From positions 5,642,001 to 5,706,000 of the forward strand of contig NZ_CP008896.1 of the NCBI RefSeq assembly GCF_000730425.1: DNA of 64,000 nt. The letters are read 5' to 3'. The notes beneath the pieces were generated by a model that saw only the letters and a list, made by a program, of their open reading frames with translations, was not told where the DNA came from and ran no database searches. The position numbers were made by a program, and so were the translations under genes. This document shows positions 36,554 through 46,639 of this stretch, in pieces (position 1 is the stretch's first letter; each line of letters begins with the position of its first letter). The stretch comes from Pseudomonas fluorescens. Lineage in GTDB: Bacteria; Pseudomonadota; Gammaproteobacteria; Pseudomonadales; Pseudomonadaceae.

Positions 36554-37218
36554 GTGTGTTTGCCTTGTTGGTGGCCCGTGAGGCCCGTTTGCTGTGCCGT
36601 CGCCCGGCCGAGTTGGCCAACCCGCTGGTGTTCTTCGCCATTGTCATCGCGTTGTTCCCTTTGGCGGTTGGTCCCGAGACTAAACTGTTGCAAACCTTGT
36701 CTCCGGGACTGGTGTGGGTAGCGGCACTTTTGTCCGTCCTGCTCTCGCTGGACGGGCTGTTTCGCAGTGATTTTGAAGATGGTTCCCTTGAGCAGTGGGT
36801 CCTTTCGTCGCACCCCCTGCCTCTTCTGGTACTGGCCAAGGTACTGGCACACTGGGCCTTTTCCGGCCTGGCGCTGGTCCTGCTCGCGCCGTTGCTGGCA
36901 ATGATGTTGGGCCTGCCTTTTGAATGCCTGCCCGTGTTGCTGGCCTCGTTGTTGCTGGGCACCCCGGTGCTGAGCCTGCTGGGGGCCGTGGGCGCAGCGC
37001 TGACCGTGGGCCTCAAGCGTGGGGGGCTGTTGCTGGCCTTGCTGATTTTGCCTTTGTATATCCCGGTGTTGATCCTGGGCAGCGGTGCCTTGCAAGCCGC
37101 GCTCATGGGCATGCCGGCGACCGGTTACCTCTTGTGGCTTGGCAGCCTGACCGCCCTGGCGGTAACCCTGACACCCTTTGCTATAGCGGCCGGCCTGAAG
37201 ATCAGCGTCGGCGAATAA
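36550..37218 (+). CDS. ccmB: CcmB, heme exporter membrane subunit
   Basis: A 222-residue membrane protein with six hydrophobic helices; the [13 protein letters not shown] loop is conserved in CcmB. I take the ATG at 36550, which overlaps the ccmA stop, over the GTG three codons earlier. It is the permease partner of CcmA. The 85-base gap to ccmC holds a perfect 8-bp inverted repeat (37263-37270 and 37277-37284), possibly an mRNA hairpin. Confidence 0.96.
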   Translation: MSVFALLVAREARLLCRRPAELANPLVFFAIVIALFPLAVGPETKLLQTLSPGLVWVAALLSVLLSLDGLFRSDFEDGSLEQWVLSSHPLPLLVLAKVLAHWAFSGLALVLLAPLLAMMLGLPFECLPVLLASLLLGTPVLSLLGAVGAALTVGLKRGGLLLALLILPLYIPVLILGSGALQAALMGMPATGYLLWLGSLTALAVTLTPFAIAAGLKISVGE

Positions 37219-37303
37219 TGAGGTCTGATCCAGTGTTTTCACTGAGTCAGTAAAGACCCTAAGCTTCTTGCCACGACAAGAAGCAACCGTGATGGAAACA
37301 GCA

Positions 37304-38059
37304 ATGAACTGGACCTGGTTTCACAAGCTCGGCTCGCCCAAGTGGTTCTATGGCATCAGCGGCAAGATGCTGCCCTGGCTGGCCGCCGCCGCCTTCCTGC
37401 TGATCGGCATCGGCCTGGTCTGGGGCCTGGCCTTCGCACCGCCGGACTATCAGCAAGGCAACAGCTTTCGCATTATCTATATCCATGTTCCCGCCGCGCT
37501 GCTGGCCCAGTCCTGCTACGTGATGCTGGCGGTGTGCGGCGTCGTCGGGCTGGTGTGGAAGATGAAGCTGGCCGATGTCGCCCTGCAATGCGCAGCGCCC
37601 ATCGGTGCATGGATGACGGCCGTAGCGCTGCTGACCGGAGCAATCTGGGGCAAGCCGACCTGGGGGGCGTGGTGGGTCTGGGATGCGCGATTAACGTCCA
37701 TGCTGATCCTGCTGTTCCTGTACTTCGGTCTGATTGCCCTGGGCAACGCGATCAGCAATCGTGACAGCGCCGCCAAGGCCTGTGCGGTGCTGGCGATTGT
37801 CGGCGTGATCAATATCCCGATCATCAAATACTCGGTGGAGTGGTGGAACACCCTGCACCAGGGCGCCACCTTCACCCTCACCGAAAAGCCGGCAATGCCC
37901 GTGGAAATGTGGGCGCCGCTGCTGCTGATGGTCCTGGGGTTCTATTGCTTCTTCGGCGCGGTGCTGCTGATGCGCATGCGCCTCGAAGTGCTCAAGCGTG
38001 AAGCCCGCGCCAGCTGGGTCAAGGTCGAAGTGCAAAACAGCCTGGGAGCCCGTGGATGA
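37304..38059 (+). CDS. ccmC: CcmC, heme handling protein
   Basis: A 251-residue protein with six hydrophobic helices and the tryptophan-rich [18 protein letters not shown] loop that holds heme at the periplasmic face. CcmC loads heme onto CcmE. Start candidates are ATG 37292 and ATG 37304; the second has GGAAA at suitable distance and fits the family start [12 protein letters not shown]. It overlaps ccmD by 4 bases. Confidence 0.96.
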   Translation: MNWTWFHKLGSPKWFYGISGKMLPWLAAAAFLLIGIGLVWGLAFAPPDYQQGNSFRIIYIHVPAALLAQSCYVMLAVCGVVGLVWKMKLADVALQCAAPIGAWMTAVALLTGAIWGKPTWGAWWVWDARLTSMLILLFLYFGLIALGNAISNRDSAAKACAVLAIVGVINIPIIKYSVEWWNTLHQGATFTLTEKPAMPVEMWAPLLLMVLGFYCFFGAVLLMRMRLEVLKREARASWVKVEVQNSLGARG

Positions 38060-38232
38060 GTTTCGCCTCTTTCAGTGATTTTCTCGCCATGGGCCACCAC
38101 GGCCTGTACGTCTGGACCGCCTATGGCATCAGCCTGGCCGTCCTGGCCCTGAACGTTGTTGCGCCGATCCTGGCCCGCAAGCGTTACCTGCAACAAGAGG
38201 CGCGTCGTCTGCGCCGGGAGACCGATAAGTGA
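38056..38232 (+). CDS. ccmD: CcmD, small heme-exporter membrane protein
   Basis: A 58-residue protein too small for routine ORF cut-offs. One transmembrane helix ([21 protein letters not shown], about 19-39) is preceded by [11 protein letters not shown] and followed by a basic Arg-rich tail, which is the CcmD pattern. It stabilises the CcmABC-CcmE complex. The ATG overlaps the ccmC stop and its own end overlaps the ccmE GTG. Confidence 0.95.
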   Translation: MSFASFSDFLAMGHHGLYVWTAYGISLAVLALNVVAPILARKRYLQQEARRLRRETDK

Positions 38233-38684
38233 ATCCGCTGCGTAGAAAGCGTCTGTTGATCATCCTTGCCATCCTGGTGGGCGTCGGCGTTGCCGTGGGC
38301 CTGGCCTTGAGTGCCTTGCAGCAGAACATCAACCTGTTCTATACCCCGACCCAGATCGCCAACGGCGAGGCGCCGCAAGACACGCGCATCCGGGCCGGCG
38401 GCATGGTCGAGGCCGGTTCCCTCAAGCGCTCCGGCGACTCCCTGGACGTGACCTTCGTGGTCACCGACTTCAACAAATCCGTGACCATCGCCTACCGCGG
38501 CATCCTCCCGGACCTGTTCCGCGAAGGGCAGGGCATCGTTGCCCTCGGCAAGCTCAACGCCCAGGGCGTGGTCGTGGCCGATGAAGTGCTGGCCAAGCAC
38601 GATGAAAAATACATGCCGCCGGAAGTGACCAAGGCCCTGAAAGAAAGCGGCCAATCCGCGCCAACCCCAGCCAAGGAAGGTTAA
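38229..38684 (+). CDS. ccmE: CcmE, periplasmic heme chaperone
   Basis: A 151-residue protein with an N-terminal membrane anchor (about 8-30), an OB-fold domain and the heme-binding HDEKY motif, His124 and Tyr128. The His binds heme covalently before transfer to CcmF. The GTG at 38229 overlaps the ccmD stop. The tail is rich in Pro and Ala, as usual. Confidence 0.97.
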   Translation: MNPLRRKRLLIILAILVGVGVAVGLALSALQQNINLFYTPTQIANGEAPQDTRIRAGGMVEAGSLKRSGDSLDVTFVVTDFNKSVTIAYRGILPDLFREGQGIVALGKLNAQGVVVADEVLAKHDEKYMPPEVTKALKESGQSAPTPAKEG

Positions 38685-38687
38685 GCG

Positions 38688-40676
38688 ATGACCTCTACAT
38701 TGTTTGTTCCCGAGTTGGGCCAGCTGGCGATGATCCTTGCCCTGTGCTTTGCCATCGTCCAGGCCATCGTGCCGCTGCTGGGCGCCTGGCGCGGCGATCG
38801 CTTGTGGATGAGCCTGGCGCAGCCAGCGGCCTGGGGCCAGTTCGCGTTCCTGGCGTTCGCCTTCGGTTGCCTGACCTATGCCTTCATGATCGATGACTTT
38901 TCCGTTGCCTATGTTGCCAGCAACTCCAACAGCGCCTTGCCCTGGTACTACAAGTTCAGCGCCGTCTGGGGTGCCCACGAGGGCTCCCTGCTGTTGTGGG
39001 CCCTGATCCTCGGCGGTTGGACCTTTGCCGTGTCGGTGTTCTCCCGGCAGTTGCCGCAAGTGATGCTGGCGCGGGTGCTGGCGGTGATGGGCATGATCAG
39101 CATCGGTTTCCTGCTGTTCCTGATCATGACCTCCAACCCGTTCGAGCGGATTCTGCCGCAGATCCCCGTGGACGGTCGCGACCTCAACCCGTTGCTGCAG
39201 GACATCGGCCTGATCGTCCACCCGCCGATGCTGTACATGGGCTATGTCGGTTTTTCCGTGGCCTTCGCCTTTGCCATCGCCGCCTTGCTCGGTGGGCGTC
39301 TCGATGCGGCCTGGGCGCGCTGGTCGCGGCCATGGACCATTGTCGCCTGGGCCTTCCTCGGCATTGGCATCACCCTGGGCTCGTGGTGGGCCTACTACGA
39401 ACTCGGCTGGGGCGGCTGGTGGTTCTGGGACCCGGTGGAAAACGCCTCCTTCATGCCCTGGCTGGTGGGCACGGCGCTGATCCACTCCCTGGCCGTCACG
39501 GAAAAACGTGGCGTGTTCAAGAGCTGGACCGTGTTGCTGGCCATCGCCGCCTTCTCCCTGAGCCTGCTGGGCACCTTCCTTGTGCGTTCCGGCGTGCTGA
39601 CCTCGGTGCATGCGTTCGCTGCCGACCCTGAGCGCGGCGTGTTTATCCTGATCTTCCTGCTGTGTGTGGTGGGCGGCTCGCTGACCCTGTTCGCCCTGCG
39701 CGCGCCGGTGGTCAAGAGCCAAGTGGGCTTTAACCTGTGGTCGCGGGAAACCCTGCTGCTGGGCAACAACCTGGTACTGGTGGTCGCCGCCTCGATGATC
39801 CTGCTGGGCACCTTGTATCCGCTGGTACTCGATGCCCTGACCGGCGCCAAGCTTTCGGTCGGCCCGCCCTATTTCAACGCCTTGTTCATCCCGCTGATGG
39901 GCCTACTGATGGTGGTGATGGCCATTGGCGTGCTGGTGCGCTGGAAAGATACCCCGGTCAAATGGCTGCTGGGCATGCTGACCCCGGTGCTGCTGGGCAG
40001 TGCCGCCTTGTCGGTGATTGCCGGGATTGCCTACGGCGACTTCAACTGGGCAGTGCTCGCCACCTTTATGCTCGCGGCCTGGGTGTTGCTGGCCGGCGTG
40101 CGCGATATCGTCGACAAGACCCGGCACAAAGGCCTGATCAAGGGCCTGCCGACCCTGACCCGCAGCTACTGGGGCATGCAGATCGCCCATATCGGCATCG
40201 CCGTGTGCGCCCTGGGCGTGGTGTTGTCCAGCCAGAACAGCGCCGAGCGCGACCTGCGCCTGGCCCCTGGCGAGTCCATGGACCTGGCCGGCTACCAGTT
40301 TGTCTTTGAAGGCGCCAAGCACTTCGAAGGCCCGAACTTCACTTCCGACAAAGGCACCGTGCGCGTGGTGCGCAACGGCAAGCAAATCGCCGTGCTGCAC
40401 CCGGAAAAACGCCTGTACACCGTCCAGAGCTCGATGATGACCGAAGCCGGGATCGACGCCGGGTTCACCCGTGACCTTTACGTGGCGCTGGGTGAACCGT
40501 TGGGTGACGGCGCCTGGGCTGTGCGCGTGCACGTCAAGCCGTTCGTGCGCTGGATCTGGTTCGGCGGCCTGTTGACCGGTTTCGGCGGGTTGCTGGCAGC
40601 GATGGACCGGCGTTACCGGGTCAAGGTCAAGAGCCGGGTGCGTGAAGCCCTCGGCATGCAAGGAGCGGCGGTATGA
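38688..40676 (+). CDS. ccmF: CcmF, cytochrome c heme lyase
   Basis: A 662-residue protein with about fifteen hydrophobic helices. The WWD signature WGGWWFWDPVENASFMPWL lies near residues 242-260. A large periplasmic segment is present before the last helix. With CcmH/CcmI it attaches heme to apocytochrome CXXCH sites. It starts 3 bases after ccmE and overlaps ccmG by 4 bases. Confidence 0.97.
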   Translation: MTSTLFVPELGQLAMILALCFAIVQAIVPLLGAWRGDRLWMSLAQPAAWGQFAFLAFAFGCLTYAFMIDDFSVAYVASNSNSALPWYYKFSAVWGAHEGSLLLWALILGGWTFAVSVFSRQLPQVMLARVLAVMGMISIGFLLFLIMTSNPFERILPQIPVDGRDLNPLLQDIGLIVHPPMLYMGYVGFSVAFAFAIAALLGGRLDAAWARWSRPWTIVAWAFLGIGITLGSWWAYYELGWGGWWFWDPVENASFMPWLVGTALIHSLAVTEKRGVFKSWTVLLAIAAFSLSLLGTFLVRSGVLTSVHAFAADPERGVFILIFLLCVVGGSLTLFALRAPVVKSQVGFNLWSRETLLLGNNLVLVVAASMILLGTLYPLVLDALTGAKLSVGPPYFNALFIPLMGLLMVVMAIGVLVRWKDTPVKWLLGMLTPVLLGSAALSVIAGIAYGDFNWAVLATFMLAAWVLLAGVRDIVDKTRHKGLIKGLPTLTRSYWGMQIAHIGIAVCALGVVLSSQNSAERDLRLAPGESMDLAGYQFVFEGAKHFEGPNFTSDKGTVRVVRNGKQIAVLHPEKRLYTVQSSMMTEAGIDAGFTRDLYVALGEPLGDGAWAVRVHVKPFVRWIWFGGLLTGFGGLLAAMDRRYRVKVKSRVREALGMQGAAV

Positions 40677-41209
40677 AGCGTGGGTTGATGGTATTGCCGC
40701 TGGCGGTGTTTCTGGTGGTCGCGGTGTTTTTGTACCGGGGCCTGTACCTGGACCCGGCCGAGCTGCCGTCGGCGATGATCGGCAAGCCGTTCCCGGCGTT
40801 CTCGCTGCCGACGGTGCAGGGCGACAAGACCCTGACCCAGGCCGACCTGATCGGCAAGCCGGCCCTGGTCAACGTGTGGGCCACCTGGTGCATCTCGTGC
40901 CGCGTGGAACATCCGGTGCTGAACAAGCTGGCCGAGAATGGCGTGGTGATCTACGGCATCAACTACAAGGACGACAATGCGGCGGCCTTGAAGTGGCTGG
41001 CCGAATTCCACAACCCGTACCAGTTGGATGTACGTGATGAAGACGGCAACCTGGGCCTGAACCTGGGCGTCTACGGTGCCCCGGAAACCTTCTTTATCGA
41101 CGCCAAGGGTGTGATTCGCGACAAGTTCGTCGGCGTGATCGACGAAGTGGTCTGGCGCGAGCAACTGGCGGCCAAGTACCAGGCCCTGGTGGATGAGGCC
41201 AAGCCATGA
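40673..41209 (+). CDS. ccmG: CcmG (DsbE), periplasmic thiol-disulfide oxidoreductase
   Basis: A 178-residue membrane-anchored thioredoxin-fold protein. The signal anchor is at about 3-20 and the active site is WATWCISC (Cys-Ile-Ser-Cys), followed by the GAPETFFID cis-proline region. It reduces apocytochrome c cysteines. The CISC dipeptide differs from the more common WCPTC or WCVPC sites. Overlaps with ccmF and ccmH confirm one operon. Confidence 0.96.
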   Translation: MKRGLMVLPLAVFLVVAVFLYRGLYLDPAELPSAMIGKPFPAFSLPTVQGDKTLTQADLIGKPALVNVWATWCISCRVEHPVLNKLAENGVVIYGINYKDDNAAALKWLAEFHNPYQLDVRDEDGNLGLNLGVYGAPETFFIDAKGVIRDKFVGVIDEVVWREQLAAKYQALVDEAKP

Positions 41210-41679
41210 AGCGCTGGTTGAGCGCCGCAGTATTGGCCCTGGGCCTGGTGGGCCTGGCCCAGGCTGCCATCGACACCTATGAGTTCGCCCGGGATAGCGA
41301 CCGCGAGCGTTTTCGCGAGCTGACCAAGGAACTGCGCTGCCCCAAGTGCCAGAACCAGGACATTGCCGACTCCAATGCGCCGATTGCCGCCGACCTGCGC
41401 AAAGAGATTTTTCGCATGCTGGGCGAGGGCAAGGACAATCAGCAGATCATCGACTTCATGGTGGATCGCTACGGTGACTTTGTCCGCTACAAGCCGGCGC
41501 TGACCGGCAAGACCGCCTTGCTCTGGTTTGGCCCCGCCGCCCTGTTGCTGGGTGGCCTGGTGGTCATGGCCATGATCGTCCGCCGTCGTCGCGCGGCGCC
41601 TACCGATGGCTTTGACGCACTGTCTCCCCAAGAGCGCCAACGCCTCGACCAACTGCTGGACAAAAAAACTGATGATTGA
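41206..41679 (+). CDS. ccmH: CcmH, apocytochrome c thiol reductase
   Basis: A 157-residue protein with signal sequence (about 1-19), the [19 protein letters not shown] motif containing the redox pair, and one transmembrane helix near residues 101-123. It is the short form of CcmH; the TPR part is encoded separately as CcmI. The stop overlaps ccmI by 8 bases. Confidence 0.96.
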   Translation: MKRWLSAAVLALGLVGLAQAAIDTYEFARDSDRERFRELTKELRCPKCQNQDIADSNAPIAADLRKEIFRMLGEGKDNQQIIDFMVDRYGDFVRYKPALTGKTALLWFGPAALLLGGLVVMAMIVRRRRAAPTDGFDALSPQERQRLDQLLDKKTDD

Positions 41680-42865
41680 TTTCTGGCTCGCAGCTGGCCT
41701 GCTGCTCCTGGTTGCCTTGAGTTTCCTGTTGATCCCGGTGCTGCGCGTGCGTCGCGCCCAACGTGAAGAAGACCGCACCGCGCTGAACGTCGCGTTGTAT
41801 CAGGAACGTGTCGCCGAACTGCAAACCCAACAAAACGAAGGCGTGCTTAACGCGGCACAACTCGACACCGGCCGCGCCGAAGCTGCCCGGGAACTGTTGG
41901 CGGATACCGAAGGCGTGGAAAAACCCCGCGAATCGCGCCTGGGCAAGCCATTGCCACTACTGGCAGCGGTGTTGGTGCCCGTACTGGGCCTGGCGCTGTA
42001 CCTGCATTACGGCGCCATCGACAAGGTGGAACTGACCCGCGAATTCGCCCAGCCGCCGGTCTCCCTTGCAGACATGACCCAGCGTCTGGAACGGGCTGCT
42101 GCGGCGCAACCGGACTCGGCCGAAGGCCTGTACTTCCTGGGGCGCGCCTACATGGCCCAGGACCGTTCGGCCGACGCGGCCAAGGTCTTTGAGCGCGCCG
42201 TGGCCCTGGCCGGCCGTCAGCCAGAATTGCTGGGGCAGTGGGCCCAGGCACAGTACTTTGCCAACAACAAACAGTGGTCGCCCCAGCTTCAGGCCCTGAC
42301 CGACGAAGCACTGAAGCTTGACCCCAAAGAAGTCACCAGCCTCGGCCTGCTGGGCATCGCCGCCTTTGAAGGCCAGCGTTACCAGGACGCCATCGATTAC
42401 TGGAACCGCCTGTTGGCCCAACTGCCGGAGCAGGACAGCTCCCGCGCAGCGCTGCAAGGCGGTATCGATCGTGCGGCAGAGAAGTTGAAGGAGGGGGGAG
42501 GTGCCGTCGCCCCGACCGTCAAGACTGCCGTGATGAGCGTGCGTGTGGACCTCGCGGCCGACGTCAAAGCCAAGGCGCTGCCGACTGACAGCGTATTCAT
42601 CTTCGCCCGTGCCGTTTCCGGCCCGGCGGCGCCACTGGCTGCCAAGCGCGTGACCGTGGCCGACCTGCCGGTGACCGTCGAACTGGGCGATGCCGACGCG
42701 ATGATGCCGCAGTTGAAACTGTCCAACTTTCCCGAAGTCCAACTGGTTGCGCGCATCTCACGGGCCGGTCAACCGACTGCCGGCGAGTGGATTGGCCGCA
42801 GTCAACCCCTGGCCAGCAGTACCACGGCGACCCAGCAGTTGACCATCGACAGCCCGGATCCATAA
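41672..42865 (+). CDS. ccmI: CcmI, TPR apocytochrome c chaperone
   Basis: A 397-residue protein from the ATG at 41672. Two transmembrane helices (about 3-22 and 93-110) enclose a cytoplasmic leucine-rich region, followed by periplasmic TPR repeats (about 135-260, [20 protein letters not shown]) and a C-terminal beta domain. It binds apocytochrome tails and hands them to CcmF/H. It closes the ccm genes, 16 bases before the lipoprotein gene. Confidence 0.95.
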   Translation: MIDFWLAAGLLLLVALSFLLIPVLRVRRAQREEDRTALNVALYQERVAELQTQQNEGVLNAAQLDTGRAEAARELLADTEGVEKPRESRLGKPLPLLAAVLVPVLGLALYLHYGAIDKVELTREFAQPPVSLADMTQRLERAAAAQPDSAEGLYFLGRAYMAQDRSADAAKVFERAVALAGRQPELLGQWAQAQYFANNKQWSPQLQALTDEALKLDPKEVTSLGLLGIAAFEGQRYQDAIDYWNRLLAQLPEQDSSRAALQGGIDRAAEKLKEGGGAVAPTVKTAVMSVRVDLAADVKAKALPTDSVFIFARAVSGPAAPLAAKRVTVADLPVTVELGDADAMMPQLKLSNFPEVQLVARISRAGQPTAGEWIGRSQPLASSTTATQQLTIDSPDP

Positions 42866-42881
42866 TTTCGAGGAACCCCCC

Positions 42882-43277
42882 ATGACCGCCATCGCTCGTA
42901 TCACCCTGCTCAGCCTGGTATTGGGCTTGAGCGCTTGCGCGGTTCATCGGCCACCTCCTGCCCCTACGGGCCCGACCATCCCACCGTCGGGCCCATCGAC
43001 CCAGCCGAGCAGCAAACCCAGCGGCCCGGTCACCGCGCCGCCGAAGGCCCTGCCCAGCAAGTCCCCGACCTTCGCCCCGCCGCCTGGCGCTGCCAGCCAC
43101 TGGGACGGCAAGATGCAGGTGTACGTGCTGGACGAACAACCGGACACCTTCTACCGCCAGCGTACCTACTACCGCTGGAGCAACGGCTGGAGCCGCTCCA
43201 TCAGCCCCAACGGGCCATGGGAAGAAACCAATGTGCAGGGCGTGCCGCCGGGGTTGAGCAAGCAGTATGCGCAATGA
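42882..43277 (+). CDS. Small Pro-rich lipoprotein, function unknown
   Basis: A 131-residue protein with signal peptide and lipobox LSAC (Cys19), then a Pro/Ser/Thr-rich stretch (24-75) and a short aromatic domain (QVYVLDEQPDTFYRQRTYYRW, about 86-106). I do not recognise the domain. GAGGAA at 42870-42875 is the ribosome site. It lies directly after ccmI and before a strong terminator, so it is likely the last gene of the ccm transcript. Confidence 0.75.
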   Translation: MTAIARITLLSLVLGLSACAVHRPPPAPTGPTIPPSGPSTQPSSKPSGPVTAPPKALPSKSPTFAPPPGAASHWDGKMQVYVLDEQPDTFYRQRTYYRWSNGWSRSISPNGPWEETNVQGVPPGLSKQYAQ

Positions 43278-43282
43278 CACAA

Positions 43283-43305
43283 GGCGACCTTCGGGTCGCC
43301 TTTTT
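43283..43305 (+). terminator. Rho-independent terminator after the ccm operon
   Basis: Stem GGCGACC (43283-43289), loop TTCG, stem GGTCGCC (43294-43300), then TTTTT. A stable UUCG tetraloop and clear U-tract make this convincing. Confidence 0.92.
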
Positions 43306-43349
43306 CATGGTTGCTGAAAACACTGCTGCCCAATCAACGCAGATCAACT

Positions 43350-43370
43350 GTAGGAGCGGGTTTATCCGTC
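43350..43370. repeat. Degenerate REP singlet upstream of phnN
   Basis: GTAGGAGCGGGTTTATCCGT matches the first half of a class A element with a decayed second half. No inverted partner is nearby. Confidence 0.45.
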
Positions 43371-43521
43371 ACTACTGCGGTGCAGCAGCGCCAGTACTTG
43401 CTTGAGGCTGGAGCCGGGAGCCTTCAAGATGCTCGCGGATGGCTGGATGTACTTTCCAGTGGCCCCGCTGCATGCAGTTGGTGGTCCAACAAGTCTGGCG
43501 ACAAGCCAAGAGGGTGTTTTG

Positions 43522-44097
43522 ATGGCGGGCAGGTTGATCTATCTCATCGGGCCATCGGGTTCGGGCAAGGACAGCCTGTTGGAGGCGGCGCGGGTGCCAT
43601 TGGCCGAGCGCGGCTGCCGCATTGTGCGGCGGGTCATCACCCGGTCGGCAGAAGCGGTGGGCGAGGCCGCCCAGGGCGTAAGCCCCGCACAGTTCGCTGC
43701 GCTGGTGGCCGAAGGCGCCTTTGCTTTGAGCTGGCATGCCAATGGCCTGTCTTATGGCATTCCACGGCAGATCGACGACTGGCTGGCGGCCGGCGACGAT
43801 GTGTTGGTCAACGGCTCTCGTGGCCACCTGGCGCAGACCCGCGCGCGTTATCCAACGCTACAGGTGGTGCTGCTGACCGTGGACCAGGCAGTGTTGCGCC
43901 AGCGCTTGCTGGCGCGGGGCCGTGAGTCGGAGGTGGAAATAGACGCGCGCCTGGCGCGCAATGCACAGTTCAGCGAAAGCCTGAAGGCCGCGCCAGGGGT
44001 GTTCCTGCTGGACAACTCCGGGCCATTGGCGCGCACCGTTGAGCAGTTGCTCGGAGGCCTGGGCGACGGGCAGTCGGCAGGATCCAGAGCGTGCTGA
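43522..44097 (+). CDS. phnN: PhnN, ribose 1,5-bisphosphate phosphokinase
   Basis: A 191-residue guanylate-kinase-like protein with P-loop GPSGSGKDS at residues 10-18 and RRVITRSAEAVGE after it. PhnN makes PRPP from ribose 1,5-bisphosphate at the end of the C-P lyase route. The ATG at 43522 follows AGAGGG; the longer frame to 43402 lacks a start site. No other phn gene is near, so it is either an isolated copy or used for another source of ribose bisphosphate. Confidence 0.88.
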   Translation: MAGRLIYLIGPSGSGKDSLLEAARVPLAERGCRIVRRVITRSAEAVGEAAQGVSPAQFAALVAEGAFALSWHANGLSYGIPRQIDDWLAAGDDVLVNGSRGHLAQTRARYPTLQVVLLTVDQAVLRQRLLARGRESEVEIDARLARNAQFSESLKAAPGVFLLDNSGPLARTVEQLLGGLGDGQSAGSRAC

Positions 44098-44099
44098 CG

Positions 44100-45296
44100 T
44101 CAGACGCTTACTGGTGAAGATACCCTGGACACACTCAAGAACCGCACCAGCGCCACCAGCGGGAACAGGCTGCCGACGGCAATCACGCCCAGCCAGCCGC
44201 CATGTTCGTACACACTGCTGGCAATCGCCGAGCCGAAGGCGCCGCCGATAAAAATGCTGGTCATGTACAGCGCGTTCAAGCGGCTGCGGCTGTGGGCATC
44301 GAGGGCGTAGATGGTCCGCTGGCCGAGGACCATGTTCATCTGCACGCAGAAGTCCAGGACCACACCGGTCACCGCCAGGCCAATCACGCTGTAGAGCGGG
44401 TGGATAAACGCCGGCAGGAAACTCAGTGCGGCAAACAGCATCGCCAGCAGTGAAGCGCGGTAAGTATGGCCGGCATCGGCCAGGCGCCCGCTGATAGGGG
44501 CAGCCATGGCACCGAGGGCACCGACCAGGGCAAACAGTGCAATCTCACTTTGGCTCAGGCCGTGGTTACGCGACAGTTCCAGGGGCACGGCGGTCCAGAA
44601 CAGGCTGAAGGAGGCAAACAGGCAGCCTTGGTAGAACGCCCGTTGCCGCAACAGAGGTTGCTCGCGCAGCAGCGTGCCCAGGGAACGCAGCAACTGGCCA
44701 TAGCTGGCGCTGTGATCTGGCTGGCGCTTGGGCACGGTCAACAGCAGTACCAGGCTGATCAGGGCCATCATCGCCGCCGCCGCCATGAACATCGCGCGCC
44801 AGCCGAAGTGGTCCGCCACCAGGCTGGACACCGGACGCGCCAGCAGGATGCCCAGCAACAGGCCACCCATGATGCTGCCGACCACCCGGCCACGGGATTC
44901 GGCGGGCGCCAGGTGCGCGGCCAGGGGAATCAGGATCTGCACGGACACCGAGCTGAAGCCGATCAGCAACGACACCAGCAGGAAAAGGTTCGGCTGCTCG
45001 GTAAATGCCGCGCCCAGCAGGCTGGCGATGGCAACCACGGTGGTGGTGATCATCAGCCGGCGATTTTCCAACAGGTCACCCAGCGGCACCAGGAAGAACA
45101 GGCCCAGGGCATAGCCGATCTGGGTCAGGGACACGATCAGGCTGGCCATGGTGGGCGTCAGGCCGATATCCGGGGCGATCAGTTCAATGATCGGTTGCGC
45201 GTAGTAGATGTTGGCGACAATGGCGCCGCAGCAGAACGCGAACAGCAGCACCATGCCACGGGTCAGGGTGGCGGTCGCGGGCGGGGTAGCGGTCAT
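44100..45296 (-). CDS. MFS transporter, drug/metabolite efflux type
   Basis: A 398-residue protein with about twelve hydrophobic helices in two halves. The loop motif PLGDLLENRRLM between helices 2 and 3 is the MFS signature. The YYAQPIIELIA start is common in a Pseudomonas branch of small-solute exporters. It is convergent with phnN, 3 bases apart. The substrate cannot be told from sequence. Confidence 0.85.
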   Translation of the reverse strand: MTATPPATATLTRGMVLLFAFCCGAIVANIYYAQPIIELIAPDIGLTPTMASLIVSLTQIGYALGLFFLVPLGDLLENRRLMITTTVVAIASLLGAAFTEQPNLFLLVSLLIGFSSVSVQILIPLAAHLAPAESRGRVVGSIMGGLLLGILLARPVSSLVADHFGWRAMFMAAAAMMALISLVLLLTVPKRQPDHSASYGQLLRSLGTLLREQPLLRQRAFYQGCLFASFSLFWTAVPLELSRNHGLSQSEIALFALVGALGAMAAPISGRLADAGHTYRASLLAMLFAALSFLPAFIHPLYSVIGLAVTGVVLDFCVQMNMVLGQRTIYALDAHSRSRLNALYMTSIFIGGAFGSAIASSVYEHGGWLGVIAVGSLFPLVALVRFLSVSRVSSPVSV

Positions 45297-45413
45297 GGTG
45301 TTCTCGTTAGAGCGGGGAAGGAGGATGTGCAGGGTAAAGGGTCGGCTGGGGACGGAGTAGAGTGTTACTAATAATTTCGGTCATGTCTGGCATTGATGCC
45401 TTGCGCGCAAGCC

Positions 45414-45538
45414 AATGTGGGAGCGGGCTTGTGTGGGAGCGGGCTTGCTCGCGAATGCGGTGGGTCAGACAAATAGTTTTTGACTGATACACCCCCTTCG
45501 CGAGCAAGCCCGCTCCCACACAAGCCCGCTCCCACATT
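45414..45538. repeat. Nested tandem-inverted REP (REPIN) with 42-bp perfect arms
   Basis: The arms 45414-45455 and 45497-45538 are perfect reverse complements over 42 bases with a 41-base spacer. Each arm contains the class A unit GTGGGAGCGGGCTTG twice in tandem. The element lies between the end of sbp (3 bases away) and the start of the MFS gene. Confidence 0.95.
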
Positions 45539-45541
45539 CAG

Positions 45542-46546
45542 TTACTGGCCGTTGTAGATCTGGTCGAACACCCCGCCATCATTGAAGTGGGTCTTCTGCA
45601 CGGTGCGCCAGTCACCAAAGGTCTTCTCCACCGACAGGAAGTCGACTTTCGGGAAGCGGTCGGTGTACTTGGCCAGTACCTTCGGGTCCCGTGGGCGCAG
45701 GTAGTTGTTGGCCGCGATTTCCTGGCCTTCTGCCGACCACAGGTATTTCAGGTAGTCATCGGCCACGGCACGGGTGCCTTTTTTATCGACCACTTTGTCG
45801 ACGACCGACACCGGCGGTTCGGCTTCGGCAGAGACGCTTGGGTAGACCACCTCGAACTGATCACGGCCGAATTCACGGGCAATCATTTCTGCTTCGTTCT
45901 CAAAGGTCACCAGCACGTCACCGATCTGGTTGGTCATGAAGGTGGTGGTGGCGGCACGGCCACCGGTATCGAGCACCGGTGCTTGCTTGAACAGCTTGCC
46001 GACAAAATCCTTGGCCTTGTTTTCATCGCCGCCGTTCTTCAGGACATAGCCCCAGGCCGACAGGTAGGTGTAGCGCCCGTTACCGGAGGTCTTGGGGTTG
46101 GGGACGATCACCTGCACACCGTCCTTGAGCAGGTCCGGCCAGTCTTTCAGGGCCTTGGGGTTGCCCTTGCGCACGATAAACACCGTGGCGGAAGTAAACG
46201 GCGCGCTGTTGTTTGGCAGGCGGGTGACCCAGTTGTCCGGCACCAGTTTGCCGTTGTCCGCCAGGGCGTTGATATCGGTGGCCATGTTCATGGTGATCAC
46301 GTCAGCCGGCAGGCCATCGATGACCGAGCGTGCCTGTTTGCTGGAGCCGCCGAAGGACATCTGCAAGGTCAGCTTGTCGTCCGGGTGCTCGGCTTGCCAG
46401 TGCTTCTGGAACGCGGCGTTGTAATCCTTGTAGAAGTCGCGCATCACGTCATAGGAGACGTTGAGCAGGGTGGTCGAGGCGGCCTGGGCGCCGACAGACA
46501 GGGCAAGGCCGGCGGCCAGGAGAGAAGCGCTAACGAGTTTTTTCAC
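45542..46546 (-). CDS. sbp: Sbp, periplasmic sulfate-binding protein
   Basis: A 334-residue protein with signal peptide cleaved near AQA-AST. LLNVSYDVMRDFYKDYN opens the mature domain; SFGGSSKQARSV, ADVITMNMATDI and PNPKTSGNGRYTYL are sulfate-binder motifs. It feeds the CysTWA importer, which is not in the window. The gene is minus strand and stands alone; the REPIN hairpin follows its stop. Confidence 0.95.
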   Translation of the reverse strand: MKKLVSASLLAAGLALSVGAQAASTTLLNVSYDVMRDFYKDYNAAFQKHWQAEHPDDKLTLQMSFGGSSKQARSVIDGLPADVITMNMATDINALADNGKLVPDNWVTRLPNNSAPFTSATVFIVRKGNPKALKDWPDLLKDGVQVIVPNPKTSGNGRYTYLSAWGYVLKNGGDENKAKDFVGKLFKQAPVLDTGGRAATTTFMTNQIGDVLVTFENEAEMIAREFGRDQFEVVYPSVSAEAEPPVSVVDKVVDKKGTRAVADDYLKYLWSAEGQEIAANNYLRPRDPKVLAKYTDRFPKVDFLSVEKTFGDWRTVQKTHFNDGGVFDQIYNGQ

Positions 46547-46639
46547 TGCTCATTCCTTGTTGTTCGAGAAGGTAGTGGCTTATAGCCCACGACTATAGCC
46601 GGGGCGACATAGACGCTTAAAGATTAAAAAGAACTTTGC

